A stretch of 64,000 nt of DNA from Opitutia bacterium (GCA_016187945.1 JACPIT010000004.1:370854-434853); one strand, 5' to 3'. Shown: positions 28,691 to 37,222, counted from the stretch's first letter. Notes: generated by a model from the sequence alone, not told the origin. Translations and numbers: made by a program.

Positions 28691-30332
28691 GGTCCGTGCA
28701 GTGGAGCGCCGGCTGGAGGTAATCCAGCAACTGCGTCGTCTGCACGGCCACCTGGCCCTTGTCGCGGGCGAGCAAATCCGCAGCGAGCCCATGCCACACG
28801 ACGCCGCACGCTGCGGCGAGCAACAAATCGTTCGGCGCCTGCGCCAGCAGTCCGCCGATCAATCCCGCGAGCAAGTCGCCGCTGCCGCCGCGCGCGAGCA
28901 CGGGGCCGCCGAAGAAGGAGTAGTAGGCGATTGCGTCGATCTCTGGGGTAGCGCGGTGCTTCAGCCCGCGCTGAATATCCTCCAGCGCGGGCTGCAGCGC
29001 CGCGCTACTGGTGATGCGCGTCGGCGAGCCTTTCAGCACGGCGACCGTCTCGCCCGTGTGCGAGTGTTCTGACGCCGGTCGAAGACCGGCGCTACCGCCG
29101 AGGCGCTGCCACTCGCCGGCGTGCGGCGTGAGCACGAGGCGCTTGCCGACGGCGGCATGCACGACCTCGGCGCGCAGCGCGTCGGCGTCGAGCAGCAGCG
29201 GGAGCGAATCTGGCGTATTACGCAATATCGCCGCAGCGGCCTCGAGCGTCTCGGGCGCGGCGCCGAGGCCGGGACCGATTGCCAGCGCCGTGGCGCGGCT
29301 CGCTTTTTCGCCGATGAGGTCGACAGCCGCGGGCGAGAGGCCCCCGTCGGCACTTTCCGTGAAGCCGACCCACATCGCCTCGGGAAATTTCGCGGCGTAT
29401 TCCGGCACGAGCGACGCGGGCACGCAGGCCGTGAGCAGGCCGACGCCGCTGCGCAGCGCGGCTTGGACCGTCATGAGCACGGCTCCAGGATAATGGCGCG
29501 AGCCACCGACGACGAGCAAGTGGCCGTAGGTGCGCTTGTCGGACTGCGCGGGGCGCAATGCACCGAGTGGTCGCACGAGCGACGAGATGAGCACGCGATT
29601 TGCGGCCCCGGTCGTCGGTTCCCGCGCCGGCTTCGCGGGTTCGGAAACGCCAGCAACGCCGGCGAAGAACCCGAGGTCGAGGTAACGGGGGCGGCCGACG
29701 AAGGCGGCATTCGCAGGTGCGATGACGGTGGATTTCACGATGCCGGTGCAATAGGTGAAGTCCGCGCGGAAAATGGTGGCGCCATTTGCCTCTTCTCCGA
29801 GTCCGCTCGGCAAGTCGACGGCAGCGCGCAGACGGAGGCGCGGATGCGTGTTGACCCACGCGAGCAACTCGGCGGTCGCGTCGTCGATCGGCGGACGAAA
29901 TTGGAAGCCGAACACGCCGTCGAGGCACGCGTCGTAGGAGGCGAATTCGCGTTTCAGCGCGGGAGCATCGAGCTCGTGCATGCGCGCGCCCGCGGTGGCG
30001 CGCAAGGTATCGAGCGCGCGACGCGCGAGAGGACGCAACGCGTCGACTCCGAACGCGCACACGACGTCGGCCGTGGCGCCGGGCAGATTGGCGAGCAGCG
30101 TCGCCGCGGCGAGGAGTGCGTCGCCGCCATTGTGGCCCTTGCCGGCAAGGACGAGCAGCCGGGCGCCGGCATCAAGTCCGCCGATCTCGCGTGCGTCGTC
30201 GAGCAGCGCGTTGGCGACCGCGCGACCCGCGTGTTGCATCGCGTTCCACTCGGCCACCTCGTCGCGCAGCAGCTTCGCTTCCCAAGCCTTCGCTTGCGCG
30301 CAGGTGAGGATCGGGTGCGACAGGTGCGGCAT
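28677..30332 (-). CDS. nnr: Bifunctional NAD(P)H-hydrate epimerase / ADP-dependent dehydratase
   Basis: 551 aa from ATG 30332. Repairs damaged NAD(P)HX: the N-terminal NAXE-like epimerase (about residues 1-210; GKGHNGGDAL, AVDLPSGL) and the C-terminal NAXD-like ribokinase-fold dehydratase (about 240-551; TYGHLLVVGGS, AIGPGLG, LLLDADAL, LTPHAGEWQRL, VAVLKG and ARGGSGDLLAG with catalytic Asp486). Oddity: between the LKG motif and the SGD motif, about 21 extra residues (442-462) are encoded by a 61-bp GTAG...CTAC element, and residues about 413-421 by another REP unit; both keep the frame. Whether the dehydratase half tolerates them is unknown, though the catalytic motifs are intact. Confidence 0.93.
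   Translation of the reverse strand: MPHLSHPILTCAQAKAWEAKLLRDEVAEWNAMQHAGRAVANALLDDAREIGGLDAGARLLVLAGKGHNGGDALLAAATLLANLPGATADVVCAFGVDALRPLARRALDTLRATAGARMHELDAPALKREFASYDACLDGVFGFQFRPPIDDATAELLAWVNTHPRLRLRAAVDLPSGLGEEANGATIFRADFTYCTGIVKSTVIAPANAAFVGRPRYLDLGFFAGVAGVSEPAKPAREPTTGAANRVLISSLVRPLGALRPAQSDKRTYGHLLVVGGSRHYPGAVLMTVQAALRSGVGLLTACVPASLVPEYAAKFPEAMWVGFTESADGGLSPAAVDLIGEKASRATALAIGPGLGAAPETLEAAAAILRNTPDSLPLLLDADALRAEVVHAAVGKRLVLTPHAGEWQRLGGSAGLRPASEHSHTGETVAVLKGSPTRITSSAALQPALEDIQRGLKHRATPEIDAIAYYSFFGGPVLARGGSGDLLAGLIGGLLAQAPNDLLLAAACGVVWHGLAADLLARDKGQVAVQTTQLLDYLQPALHCTDHEDT
28948..29008. repeat. GTAG...CTAC element translated inside nnr, 61 bp
   Basis: GTAGCGCGGTGCTTCAGCCC on the left; GGCTGCAGCGCCGCGCTAC on the right. 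An intergenic copy of the same family, 62 bp long, is at 34753-34814. Here it is read in frame as residues 442-462 of Nnr. Confidence 0.85.
29071..29095. repeat. GTAG-type REP unit translated inside nnr
   Basis: On the minus strand GTAG is followed by the hairpin CGCCGGTCTTCGACCGGCG. It encodes about residues 413-421 of Nnr (SAGLRPASE), in frame. Confidence 0.75.
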
Positions 30333-30425
30333 GCCGTGAGAATAGACGCGGGCGGCCAACGCGCAAAGCAAACTGCGGTCCGCGAATCATGACGGAGAGC
30401 GCGCAGACGACAGGATAGCCATCAG

Positions 30426-31007
30426 CTACGGCTTCTTCACCGCATCGCCAATGTTCTCGTTCTTCCAGCCCGTCTTGGTGGCCGGAGACAGGTCCGGCTT
30501 CTCCACCTGAACGGGAATTTTCTGCGACTCGCGCGCCGGTGCGACGCTCTTTTCGAGCGATTTCACTGGTTCCTCAGGACGTGCGCGAACGGGGAGATAG
30601 AGCCGGAGCGGACTGTCGTCGCCCGCCTCCGAGTCCCACTCGAAGCCGCGGTCGCGCGGCTCGGGGATTTCGCGGAAGCGAAAGCCGTCGGGAGTGCGGC
30701 GCGCCTCGAAAAAGTAGCTGTAACTCCGGGTGCCGGGATTCCAGTAGGAGAAGCGCGTGCGGTCGTTTTTCCAGTGCGCCTTGTCCGCCCAGACGGCAAA
30801 GAGTTCCGGGAGGCCGTCCCAATCCCGGTAGTCGCGCAGGCCGACCGATTCGAGTTTCGTGAGCGGACGTTTTTCGCGTGGAACGGCGGGCGTTTCGTCG
30901 CGCGCTTTCGGCGTGGCGAGGTAGAAAAACGCCAGCGGCGCGCCGATGAGGATCAGCAGCACGAGCCAGGCGAGTTTGCTGACGGGGATTTGGGAATGAG
31001 CACTCAT
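30426..31007 (-). CDS. Membrane-anchored protein of unknown function
   Basis: 193 aa from ATG 31007; upstream in-frame codons come from repeat DNA. One N-terminal transmembrane helix (about residues 11-29, LAWLVLLILIGAPLAFFYLA) with a short cytoplasmic head, then a soluble extracytoplasmic region containing DYRDWDGLPELFAVW, RFSYWNPGTRSYSYFF and FRFREIPEPRD, and a Lys/Pro/Glu-rich tail. I recognise no family. Upstream of nnr on the same strand but 93 bp away, so co-transcription is possible and not certain. Confidence 0.7.
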   Translation of the reverse strand: MSAHSQIPVSKLAWLVLLILIGAPLAFFYLATPKARDETPAVPREKRPLTKLESVGLRDYRDWDGLPELFAVWADKAHWKNDRTRFSYWNPGTRSYSYFFEARRTPDGFRFREIPEPRDRGFEWDSEAGDDSPLRLYLPVRARPEEPVKSLEKSVAPARESQKIPVQVEKPDLSPATKTGWKNENIGDAVKKP

Positions 31008-31036
31008 CGGCCGAAGTGTCTGCTGCGTGTCGTTGG

Positions 31037-31108
31037 GAGGAGCGTAGCGACGAAGCAATCCAGCGAGAGGGATCGCCACGTCCGACTACGTCGGGCTCGC
31101 GATGACAG
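31037..31108. repeat. Dispersed palindrome with GCGTAGCGACGAAGCAATCC words
   Basis: GCGTAGCGACGAAGCAATCC and GGGCTCGCGATGACAG bracket an inner hairpin CGACTACGTCG. The wording resembles a REP-like sequence known from many unrelated bacteria (GAAGCAATC ... CGCGATGACA). Another CTCGCGATGACA end lies at about 34950. It fills most of the gap before acpS; a GTAGGGCGGGACCG unit (31191-31204) abuts the acpS stop. Confidence 0.6.
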
Positions 31109-31190
31109 AAACACGCTGACTGAGTGTGCGCGCGGGGGCGAGCGAAAGTCTTGCGCAGCGAGCCCGGCGGCGAGGCGTTCGCACTCGTCC

Positions 31191-31204
31191 CGGTCCCGCC
31201 CTAC
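31191..31204. repeat. GTAGGGCGGGACC repeat foot next to the acpS stop
   Basis: On the minus strand the acpS stop and what follows read TGAGGTAGGGCGGGACCG. The same 18 bases follow the rplQ stop near 41911. Only one half of a unit is clear here. Confidence 0.6.
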
Positions 31205-31205
31205 C

Positions 31206-31616
31206 TCAGACGTGCTTCACGAGCGCGGCGACGGCCATGGCGTGACTCTCGATGTGCGAGAGGCTGAGCCAGACGTGCGTGGCGCCGACTTCGGCGAGCA
31301 GCTTCGTGGCTTTTTCGTCGAGGCGGACGAGCGGCTCCTTGCGCGTGCCGTGGTAGACGGAGATCGACGTCCAATCGAGGTGCGGACCGATGCCGGTCGT
31401 GAAGCATTTCGAGACGGCCTCCTTCGCGGCCCAGCGCGCGGCGTAGTGCTTGTGCGGATGGCCGAGGCCGTCGCAGTAGGCGCGCTCCTCGTCCGTGAAC
31501 ACGCGCTTGAGGAAGCGATCGCCGTGTTTCTCGAGCACCTTGCGGATGCGCTCGGTCTCGATGAGGTCGCAGCCGAGGCCGATGAGGATGCCGCCGGGAG
31601 GAAGAGTGATGTTCAT
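31206..31616 (-). CDS. acpS: Holo-[acyl-carrier-protein] synthase
   Basis: 136 aa from ATG 31616. Transfers 4'-phosphopantetheine from CoA to the serine of apo-ACP in fatty acid synthesis. Motifs: GLGCDLIETERI with metal-binding Asp17, FTDEERAYC, and ARWAAKEAVSKCF with Glu66; C-terminal VWLSLSHIESHAMAVAAL. Length is typical (120-140). Downstream of pdxJ on the same strand, an order seen in many bacteria (pdxJ-acpS), here split by a 167-bp palindrome. Confidence 0.96.
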   Translation of the reverse strand: MNITLPPGGILIGLGCDLIETERIRKVLEKHGDRFLKRVFTDEERAYCDGLGHPHKHYAARWAAKEAVSKCFTTGIGPHLDWTSISVYHGTRKEPLVRLDEKATKLLAEVGATHVWLSLSHIESHAMAVAALVKHV

Positions 31617-31633
31617 CGGAAGAGATGGAAGGA

Positions 31634-31800
31634 GCCCACGAAACACACGAAAGAACACGAAAGAGGAGCCGGGTGCAGCCCCGTCTGGATAAACAATGAA
31701 CGAGAAACGAAACGGCCGCGTCTGGATCCTTCGCTACGCTCAGGATGACTTGATGGACGAGAGAAAATCACTTTCGTGTCGTTCGTGTGTTTCGTGGGCC
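31634..31800. repeat. Iterated-word palindrome, word CACGAAA, 167 bp, with a nested repeat
   Basis: Left arm 31634-31666 (GCCCACGAAACACACGAAAG...); right arm 31771-31800 is its complement (...CGTGTGTTTCGTGGGCC). Inside is a different dispersed motif, GGATCCTTCGCTACGCTCAG then GATGAC (about 31724-31748). It occupies nearly all of the pdxJ-acpS gap. Confidence 0.85.
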
Positions 31801-31809
31801 AATTCTGCA

Positions 31810-32553
31810 TCACGGATTCATCCGCGCTTTCAATTCGCGGACGGCTTCTTCGATGCCGGTGAAGAGGGCGCGGCTCATGATGCTGTGGCCGATGTTCAGC
31901 TCGTGCAGGTGCGGGATGGTGCGGACCTCGGCAATGTTGACGTAGTTGATGCCGTGGCCGGCGTTGACCACGAGGCCGAGTGCGTGGCCTTGCGTCGCGC
32001 CCATGCAGAGGCGCTTGAATTCGTCGGCGCGCGCGGGGCCGTGGTAGGCGTTGGCGTAGGCGCCGGTGTGGAGTTCGACCCAGGGCGCGTTGAGCTTCTT
32101 CGCCAGGTCGATCTGGTGCTCGTCGGCGTCGATGAAGAGCGAGGTCTTGATGCCGGCGGCGTTCATGGCGTCGGTGACGCGCGCGACCTTGTCGCGGAAC
32201 TTCACGACATCGAGGCCACCCTCGGTGGTGATCTCCTCGCGGCTTTCGGGGACGAGGCAGACGGAGTGCGGCTTCAGGCGGAGCGCGAGGGCGGTCATCT
32301 CGGGCGTGCAGGCCATCTCGAGGTTCACGCGGGTCGCGGAGGTTTCGCAGAGACGTTCGACGTCGCGGTCCTGGATGTGGCGGCGATCTTCGCGGAGGTG
32401 GATCGTGATGCCGTCGGCGCCGGCGCGTTCGCAGAGCGTGGCGAGCGCGACGGGATCGGGTTCGACGTTGCCGCCGACGGTGGCGCCGGCCTGGCGGTAG
32501 CGGGCTTGGCGGAGAGTCGCGCAGTGGTCGATGTTGACGCCGAGGAGGATCAT
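31810..32553 (-). CDS. pdxJ: Pyridoxine 5'-phosphate synthase
   Basis: 247 aa from ATG 32553. Condenses 1-deoxyxylulose 5-phosphate with 3-amino-2-oxopropyl phosphate to form PNP in DXP-dependent vitamin B6 synthesis. TIM-barrel family signatures: LGVNIDHCATLRQAR, ITIHLREDRRHIQD, VCLVPESREEITTEGG, ELHTGAYAN, VNAGHGINY and ELNIGHSIMSRALF. Length matches (about 240). An iterated-word palindrome separates it from acpS; no pdxA is nearby. Confidence 0.97.
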   Translation of the reverse strand: MILLGVNIDHCATLRQARYRQAGATVGGNVEPDPVALATLCERAGADGITIHLREDRRHIQDRDVERLCETSATRVNLEMACTPEMTALALRLKPHSVCLVPESREEITTEGGLDVVKFRDKVARVTDAMNAAGIKTSLFIDADEHQIDLAKKLNAPWVELHTGAYANAYHGPARADEFKRLCMGATQGHALGLVVNAGHGINYVNIAEVRTIPHLHELNIGHSIMSRALFTGIEEAVRELKARMNP

Positions 32554-32653
32554 GGAGCGAATAATGCTGGAAAGATGAGAGGGGAAAACGAGGAAAAAGC
32601 TGTGCTTGCCGGTTTGGCGCGGGCCTGAGTTCCTGAGCGACCGTCTCCCGCCC

Positions 32654-33442
32654 ATGTCCACCGCCCCCGCGCCGAAGCGCGAAAATCTCCTGCTGAATCT
32701 GGTGTTCAACATCGCGGCGCCGATGCTGATCCTCTCGAAGCTGAGCACGCGCCTCGGTTCGATGCCGGCGCTGCTGCTCGCGTTGGCGTTTCCGCTGGGC
32801 TACGGCGCTTACGACTTCTGGCAGCGGCGGAGTGTGAATTTTATTTCGGGCCTCGGGTTTGTCAGCACGCTGGCGACGGGCGGACTCGGATTGCTGCGGC
32901 TGGAGCCGTTTTGGTTCGCAGTGAAGGAGGCGTGCGTGCCGGCGCTGATCGGCGTCGCGGTGTTTGCCTCGCAATGGTCGAAGCGACCGCTGGTGCGGCA
33001 GTTTTTGCTGAACGAGCAGGTGATCAACTTGCCGCGCGTGAACGCGGCGCTCGACGAACACGGCATGCAGCCGGCGTTCGAGGCGCTGTTGCGCGCGTCG
33101 AGCGTGCTGCTGGCGGGGTCGTTTTTCCTGAGCGCGTTTCTGAATTTCTCGCTGGCACGTTACCTCATCACCGCCGCGCCGGACACGCCGGCGTTCAACG
33201 CGCAATACGGACGCATGCTCGGTTGGAGCTGGCCCGTGATCGTGGTGCCGAGCATGGCGGTGATGATGTTCGCGCTGTGGCGGCTCGTGAAGGGCGTCGA
33301 GCGCATGACGGGGCTGACGCTCGACGAGATTCTGCATTCGCCGGAGGAGAAGAAAAAGGCGGCGGGCGCGAATGATCTCCAGACAAACGAAGACGGCACG
33401 GCGGCGCCCGCAGTTCCAGTGGAGCGCAAGGATCGCTCGTAG
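32654..33442 (+). CDS. Multi-pass membrane protein, VC0807-like
   Basis: 262 aa from ATG 32654 (STAPAPKRENLLLNLVFNIA). Five to six hydrophobic segments (about residues 15-35, 38-55, 63-85, 90-110, 160-180, 195-215) and a polar C-terminal tail of about 40 residues with EEKKKAAG. The segments FPLGYGAYDFWQRR, NFISGLGFVSTLATGGLG and KEACVPALIGVAVF look like the family named VC0807, whose function is unknown. Divergent from pdxJ. The TAG stop (33440-33442) is the TAG of the GTAG element that follows. Confidence 0.72.
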   Translation: MSTAPAPKRENLLLNLVFNIAAPMLILSKLSTRLGSMPALLLALAFPLGYGAYDFWQRRSVNFISGLGFVSTLATGGLGLLRLEPFWFAVKEACVPALIGVAVFASQWSKRPLVRQFLLNEQVINLPRVNAALDEHGMQPAFEALLRASSVLLAGSFFLSAFLNFSLARYLITAAPDTPAFNAQYGRMLGWSWPVIVVPSMAVMMFALWRLVKGVERMTGLTLDEILHSPEEKKKAAGANDLQTNEDGTAAPAVPVERKDRS

Positions 33443-33494
33443 CGGAATTCGTCGGAATTTCGCGGCTCCTCTCGCGAAAGCCTGACGGCTTCCC
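33439..33494. repeat. GTAG palindromic element overlapping a stop codon
   Basis: GTAGCGGAATTCGTCGGAAT, then CGCGAAAGCCTGACGGCTTC. Same words as 27464-27525 but in inverted order; no terminal CTAC. It supplies the stop of the VC0807-like gene. Confidence 0.7.
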
Positions 33495-33504
33495 CCACAT
33501 CGCG

Positions 33505-34170
33505 TCAGCCGAGCGGTTTGAACATGAAGCCTTGCCAGGCGCCGTCCTGCACGAGGCGTTGCCAACCGTGGCGCTCGTAGAAGGCGATGGCGCGGGTGTT
33601 GTCGAGGTAGACGCTGAGGTCCATCTGCGCGAAGCCGGCGGCACGCGCGTGGGACTCGGCGGCGGCGAGGAGTTGGTGTGCGACGCCGCGGCCTTCGACG
33701 TCGGGATGGACGGCGAGGTAGAGGATCGTGAACGACGGCGGCGCGGGCGCGGAAGCGGGCGCGGACGCCAGCGCGAGAGCGGGCTCGCGTCGAGAGCGCG
33801 GGCGGAGAAAGCGCAGACCGGCGCCGATGCGCGCGCGGATGACGCGCCGCACGAGGAGCGACGGGCGCCGCAGGAGTTCGCGTGCGACGAAACCGAGGTG
33901 CTCGCGCAGGAACGCGCCTTCGACGTCGCGCGCGGTGCCGCCGAAGCAGAAGCCCGCGAGGCGGTCCGCCGTGAACGCGGCTGTCGCGTGCACGTCGGCG
34001 CGGGCGCGCAGGCTCGCGTGGTAACGCTCGGCGGTCGCGACGCCAAGTTGGCTGATCGCGGCGTGCGGGAACGCTGCGACGTGGATGCGCGCGCTCGCCG
34101 GCAAATCGGCCGGCGTGAGCGGCCGTTGGATGGCGGGGAGTCGACGCAAAGCGGGTGCGCGGAGTAACAC
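33505..34170 (-). CDS. GNAT family N-acetyltransferase
   Basis: 221 aa. A GNAT fold is indicated by ILYLAVHPDVEGRGVAHQLL (acetyl-CoA pyrophosphate loop, RGVAHQL version of Q/RxxGxG/A), LSVYLDNTRAIAFYERHGW and a final FMFKPLG. An N-terminal region of about 20 residues and an internal Arg/Ala/Pro-rich insertion (about residues 105-145) are unusual for the family. The acceptor (small molecule or protein N-terminus) cannot be told. Convergent with the VC0807-like gene. Confidence 0.85.
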   Translation of the reverse strand: MLLRAPALRRLPAIQRPLTPADLPASARIHVAAFPHAAISQLGVATAERYHASLRARADVHATAAFTADRLAGFCFGGTARDVEGAFLREHLGFVARELLRRPSLLVRRVIRARIGAGLRFLRPRSRREPALALASAPASAPAPPSFTILYLAVHPDVEGRGVAHQLLAAAESHARAAGFAQMDLSVYLDNTRAIAFYERHGWQRLVQDGAWQGFMFKPLG

Positions 34171-34350
34171 GGCTGGAGTAAGACCGCGCGAGGACGCGGG
34201 AGTTTCCCGGGAAATCAGGCAGAAGAACTCCCGCGAATTGCGCGAATGGTCGCGAATTCGGCGGCCCTCGCCCTTTCGGTTTGGCTCGATCGCGCGCGTC
34301 GATCGGAGCGACCGGGCGACGATGAGTTTTATCCTAAATTCCGCAGAAGA

Positions 34351-34388
34351 TTAACCACTGATGAACACTCATGCACACTGAGGAATGA
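34351..34388. repeat. Iterated-word element, word CACTGATGAA (half)
   Basis: TTAACCACTGATGAACACTC then ATGCACACTGAGGAATG: near-tandem 10-11-nt words. No complementary arm was found close by. Confidence 0.55.
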
Positions 34389-34524
34389 GAAGGCCGAAAA
34401 GCGCGACGTGAGGTGCGCACCTTCCAGGTGGGTGGTCGCGGCGAGGCAAGTCTGCTTCGATGATTGCTCGTCGGTGAAAATCCGTGGTTCAACTGCGCTT
34501 TCTAGGTTTATCCTAAAAAACGCA

Positions 34525-34667
34525 GTTGAAACGCGGAGGACGCGGAGAGCACAGAGGAGAAACTCCGATCATTCCGCTCCACGGCCCTTCACCCGGCAGG
34601 TGAGTCCTTCGGAGGCCGGATTTTCCCGCGTTCTACTCCGCGTCCTCCGCGCTCTCCGCGTTTCAAC
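34525..34667. repeat. Iterated-word palindrome, word ACGCGGAGG, 143 bp
   Basis: Left arm starts GTTGAAACGCGGAGGACGCG; right arm ends CGCGCTCTCCGCGTTTCAAC (34648-34667). Between them lie ordinary high-GC sequence and a CTCCACGG segment. Confidence 0.85.
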
Positions 34668-34705
34668 GGCGGAATTTAGGTTTATGCGCGCAGGCCGCGT
34701 TCGGA

Positions 34706-34728
34706 TCGCGGCGTAAAGCCGCTCCTAC
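34706..34728. repeat. GTAG-type REP unit
   Basis: Minus strand GTAGGAGCGGCTTTACGCCG followed by CGA; stem GCGGC/GCCGC. Confidence 0.65.
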
Positions 34729-34752
34729 AGTTCGGGTGAGCGCGGGCTGGGA

Positions 34753-34814
34753 GTAGCGCGGTGCTTTGGCCCGCGCCGGAGGAATTTTCAGCGCGGGCTG
34801 AAGCACCGCGCTAC
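34753..34814. repeat. GTAG...CTAC element, 62 bp
   Basis: GTAGCGCGGTGCTTTGGCCC on the left and GGGCTGAAGCACCGCGCTAC on the right. Same family and almost the same length as the in-frame copy inside nnr (28948-29008). Confidence 0.85.
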
Positions 34815-34873
34815 CGCGGGCAATCCGTCCGCGGTGCGGCGGGCGGGAAGTGCGCGCGGGTGGCGGAGGCAGA

Positions 34874-34897
34874 CAGCCGACGGACGTCGGCTGCTAC
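34874..34897. repeat. GTAG-type REP unit
   Basis: Minus strand GTAGCAGCCGACGTCCGTCG followed by GCTG. Same family as the arms of the element at 3257-3354. Confidence 0.7.
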
Positions 34898-34971
34898 TGT
34901 GAGGGACGCGCGGCGCTCGGAGAAGTGGCGCAATTGCGGGAGCGGAGCACCTCGCGATGACAACTAAAGCG

Positions 34972-36270
34972 TCAGGCGCGGTGGTCCATAACCGTGTAGT
35001 CGCGCTTCGGCGTCCCGATGTAGACTTGGCGCGGGCGGTAGATGCGGCCCTTGGTGTTGGACGCGACTTCCTTCCAGTTGGCGATCCAGCCGGGCGCGCG
35101 ACCGATGGCGAACATGACGGTGAACATGTCCGTCGGGATGCCGAGCGCGCGCATGATGATGCCGGAGTAGAAGTCGACGTTCGGGTAGAGTTTGCGCGAG
35201 ACGAAGTAGTCGTCCTTGAGGGCGGCCTGCTCGAGATTCTTCGCGATTTCCAGGAGCGGGTCGGATTTGCCGAGGCGGGTGAGGACTTCGTCGCAGGCCT
35301 TGCCGATGATGCGGGCGCGGGGGTCGAAGTTGCGGTAGACGGCGTGGCCGAAGCCCATGAGGCGGTTGCCCTTCGAGCCGGACTTGGCGGCGGCGATGAA
35401 GCGCGTGCCGTCGTCGCCTTCGTCGTGGATCGACTGGAGCATCTGCATGACGGCGACGTTGGCTCCGCCATGGAGCGGGCCGGAGAGCGCGCAGACGCCG
35501 GCCGCGATGGACGTGAAAAGATTCGCGCCGCTCGAGGCGACCATGCGCACGGTGGACGTGGAGCAGTTTTGCTCGTGGTCGGCGTGGAGGAGAAGCAGCA
35601 GGTTCAACGCACGCGTGACCTCGGGGATGGGCTGGTAGGCCACATACGGGTCCGAGAACATCATGTGCAGGAAATTTTCGGCGAAGGGCTGATCGCGCGG
35701 ATGGATGAACGGCAGGCCGTTGCGGTAACGGTAGATCATCGCGACGATCGAACGGATCTTCGAGATGGCCATGGCGGCGGCCAGGTCGAAGTTCTCGAGG
35801 TCTTTCTCGAAGTTGTTCGTCGCGAGGTGCGGGTAGTAGGCGGCGAGCGAGCTCACGATCGAGGTGAGCATGCCCATCGGCGGCGCGGACTCCGGGAAGC
35901 CTTCGAAGATGCGGAGCATCTGCGTGCCGATGGCGGCGTTGTCGCGGAGGCGGCGGCCGAATTGCTGGCGCTGTTTGGCGTTGGGGAGCTCGCCGTAAAT
36001 GATGAGGTAGGCGGTCTCGACGTATTCGGAGTAGGTCGCGAGCTGCTCGATCGGGTAGCCGCGGTGGCGGAGGATGCCGTTGTCGCCGTCGAGGTAGGTG
36101 ATGGCGCTCTCGCACGAGCCGGTGTTGCCGTAGCCTTGGTCGTAGAAGATGTAGCCGGAGTCTTTGCGGAGATTGCGGGCGTCGATGGCCTTCTCACCTT
36201 CGGAGCCGATCATCACCGGAAGCGTGAGTTCTTTGTCGTCGACCTTGAGCTGGGCAGTGGGTGCTTGCAT
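34972..36270 (-). CDS. gltA: Citrate synthase (type II)
   Basis: 432 aa from ATG 36270 ([18 protein letters not shown]); 53 upstream in-frame codons were rejected because they run through the terminator hairpin at 36382. Condenses acetyl-CoA with oxaloacetate at the entry to the TCA cycle. Catalytic residues in [18 protein letters not shown] (first His), [15 protein letters not shown] (second His) and [11 protein letters not shown] (Asp); citrate-binding Arg in [11 protein letters not shown]. The N-terminal beta-domain and length are those of the long Gram-negative hexameric form. No other TCA gene is adjacent. Confidence 0.97.
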   Translation of the reverse strand: MQAPTAQLKVDDKELTLPVMIGSEGEKAIDARNLRKDSGYIFYDQGYGNTGSCESAITYLDGDNGILRHRGYPIEQLATYSEYVETAYLIIYGELPNAKQRQQFGRRLRDNAAIGTQMLRIFEGFPESAPPMGMLTSIVSSLAAYYPHLATNNFEKDLENFDLAAAMAISKIRSIVAMIYRYRNGLPFIHPRDQPFAENFLHMMFSDPYVAYQPIPEVTRALNLLLLLHADHEQNCSTSTVRMVASSGANLFTSIAAGVCALSGPLHGGANVAVMQMLQSIHDEGDDGTRFIAAAKSGSKGNRLMGFGHAVYRNFDPRARIIGKACDEVLTRLGKSDPLLEIAKNLEQAALKDDYFVSRKLYPNVDFYSGIIMRALGIPTDMFTVMFAIGRAPGWIANWKEVASNTKGRIYRPRQVYIGTPKRDYTVMDHRA

Positions 36271-36369
36271 AGGGCGTAGAGCAACGTGCCGAAAACCGTC
36301 GCGGTGGCAAAGCAAAGCCTCGGGAGTGACACACGCCGCGACATGAATAAGCTCGCAGCGTTTTCTCTT

Positions 36370-36405
36370 TAGAAAAAGTGAAACGCCGGCGGAGCGGCCG
36401 GCGTT
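36370..36405 (-). terminator. Rho-independent terminator downstream of the 36452-37222 gene
   Basis: Minus-strand hairpin AACGCCGGC-CGCTCC-GCCGGCGTT (36382-36405) followed by a T-rich stretch (TTCACTTTTTCT). Confidence 0.75.
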
Positions 36406-36451
36406 GCAGAAAGCGGGAGCGGAGACCAAGCGGCGCGCCGCCGCGGGCGAC

Positions 36452-37222
36452 TCACTGCGGCATGAGTGTCGGGACGGAGAACGAGTCGGCGGGGAAGGAC
36501 TCGTTGATCTTCACGCTGTCGAAAGTGATGGTCGCGATCTGGCCGTTGGGGGCCTTGTTGATCAGCGTGCGCGGGAAGCGGAGACCGCCGGCGCGAATCT
36601 CGCCTTCCTCGCGGATCTCGCCGCCGGACTCGGTTTCGGTGCGGACCAGGCGGCCGGTGGCTTTCTCGAAGTAGCGGATGAAAACGATGTTCTCGGCGTG
36701 GGTGAAGGTGAGTTTGACGCAGTCCTTGCCGTCGGTCGTCACATCGCCGCCGAACTCGACTTTGCCGCCGCGTTTGTCGATGCCGCGGTAGAAAAAGAGA
36801 TTCTCCCAGGTGTTGGCGCGGAGGCGCTTCACTTGCTGGGCGTCGAGGAGCGAGAGCTGCCACTTCTTGTCGTCGGTGGCGTCGGCGCGGCGCACCCAGG
36901 CGTCGTAGCCGTCGAGCGCGGTGGTTTCGACGACGGTGTTGGAGCGGCGGATGATGCGCTGCTGGTAGGGCTTCTGGAAAACGATGTCGATCGCGAGGAC
37001 GACGTTCTCGTCCTTGGCGGTCTTCGGGTCCGCCTTATCCGGCACCTTTTCGGTCGTGGTGAACGTGCCGCTGAAGTGGATGCTGCGCACGGCTTCGAGC
37101 GCGGCCTCCGGGCCGACGGCGGAGCGGGCCTTGCTGATCCAGTGGTCCGTGCGTGCGTCGGCGAACGTCAGCGTAGCGGCAAACAGGGTGACGGCGAGCG
37201 GCGCGAGGAGGCGAAATTTCAT
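36452..37222 (-). CDS. Exported lipoprotein-carrier-like protein (outer membrane lipoprotein-sorting type)
   Basis: 256 aa from ATG 37222; a signal peptide is evident ([20 protein letters not shown], cleavage near residue 22). The mature part has the layout of LolA/LppX-like folds: an amphipathic start ([20 protein letters not shown]), then many short beta strands such as [38 protein letters not shown] and [14 protein letters not shown]. Assignment to an outer membrane lipoprotein-sorting-type family is recognition by pattern, not certain. Likely a periplasmic or outer-membrane-associated protein. It is 296 bp downstream of guaA and ends at a strong terminator, so it is probably transcribed alone. 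Confidence 0.7.
   Translation of the reverse strand: MKFRLLAPLAVTLFAATLTFADARTDHWISKARSAVGPEAALEAVRSIHFSGTFTTTEKVPDKADPKTAKDENVVLAIDIVFQKPYQQRIIRRSNTVVETTALDGYDAWVRRADATDDKKWQLSLLDAQQVKRLRANTWENLFFYRGIDKRGGKVEFGGDVTTDGKDCVKLTFTHAENIVFIRYFEKATGRLVRTETESGGEIREEGEIRAGGLRFPRTLINKAPNGQIATITFDSVKINESFPADSFSVPTLMPQ

Larger units (their letters stand above)
34171..34971. other. 800-bp gene-free tract made of stacked repeat elements
   Basis: Between the GNAT start and the gltA stop no ORF with coding character is seen. The tract contains at least five recognisable palindromic elements listed separately, plus CGGAATTTAGG/CCTAAATTCCG boundary pairs at 34333-34343 and 34670-34680, inverted and 330 bp apart. 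A divided motif TTTATCCTAAA...CGCAG occurs near 34328 and 34507. The end at 34948-34962 (CTCGCGATGACA) resembles the repeat at 31037-31108. This looks like an insertion hot spot. Confidence 0.7.
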
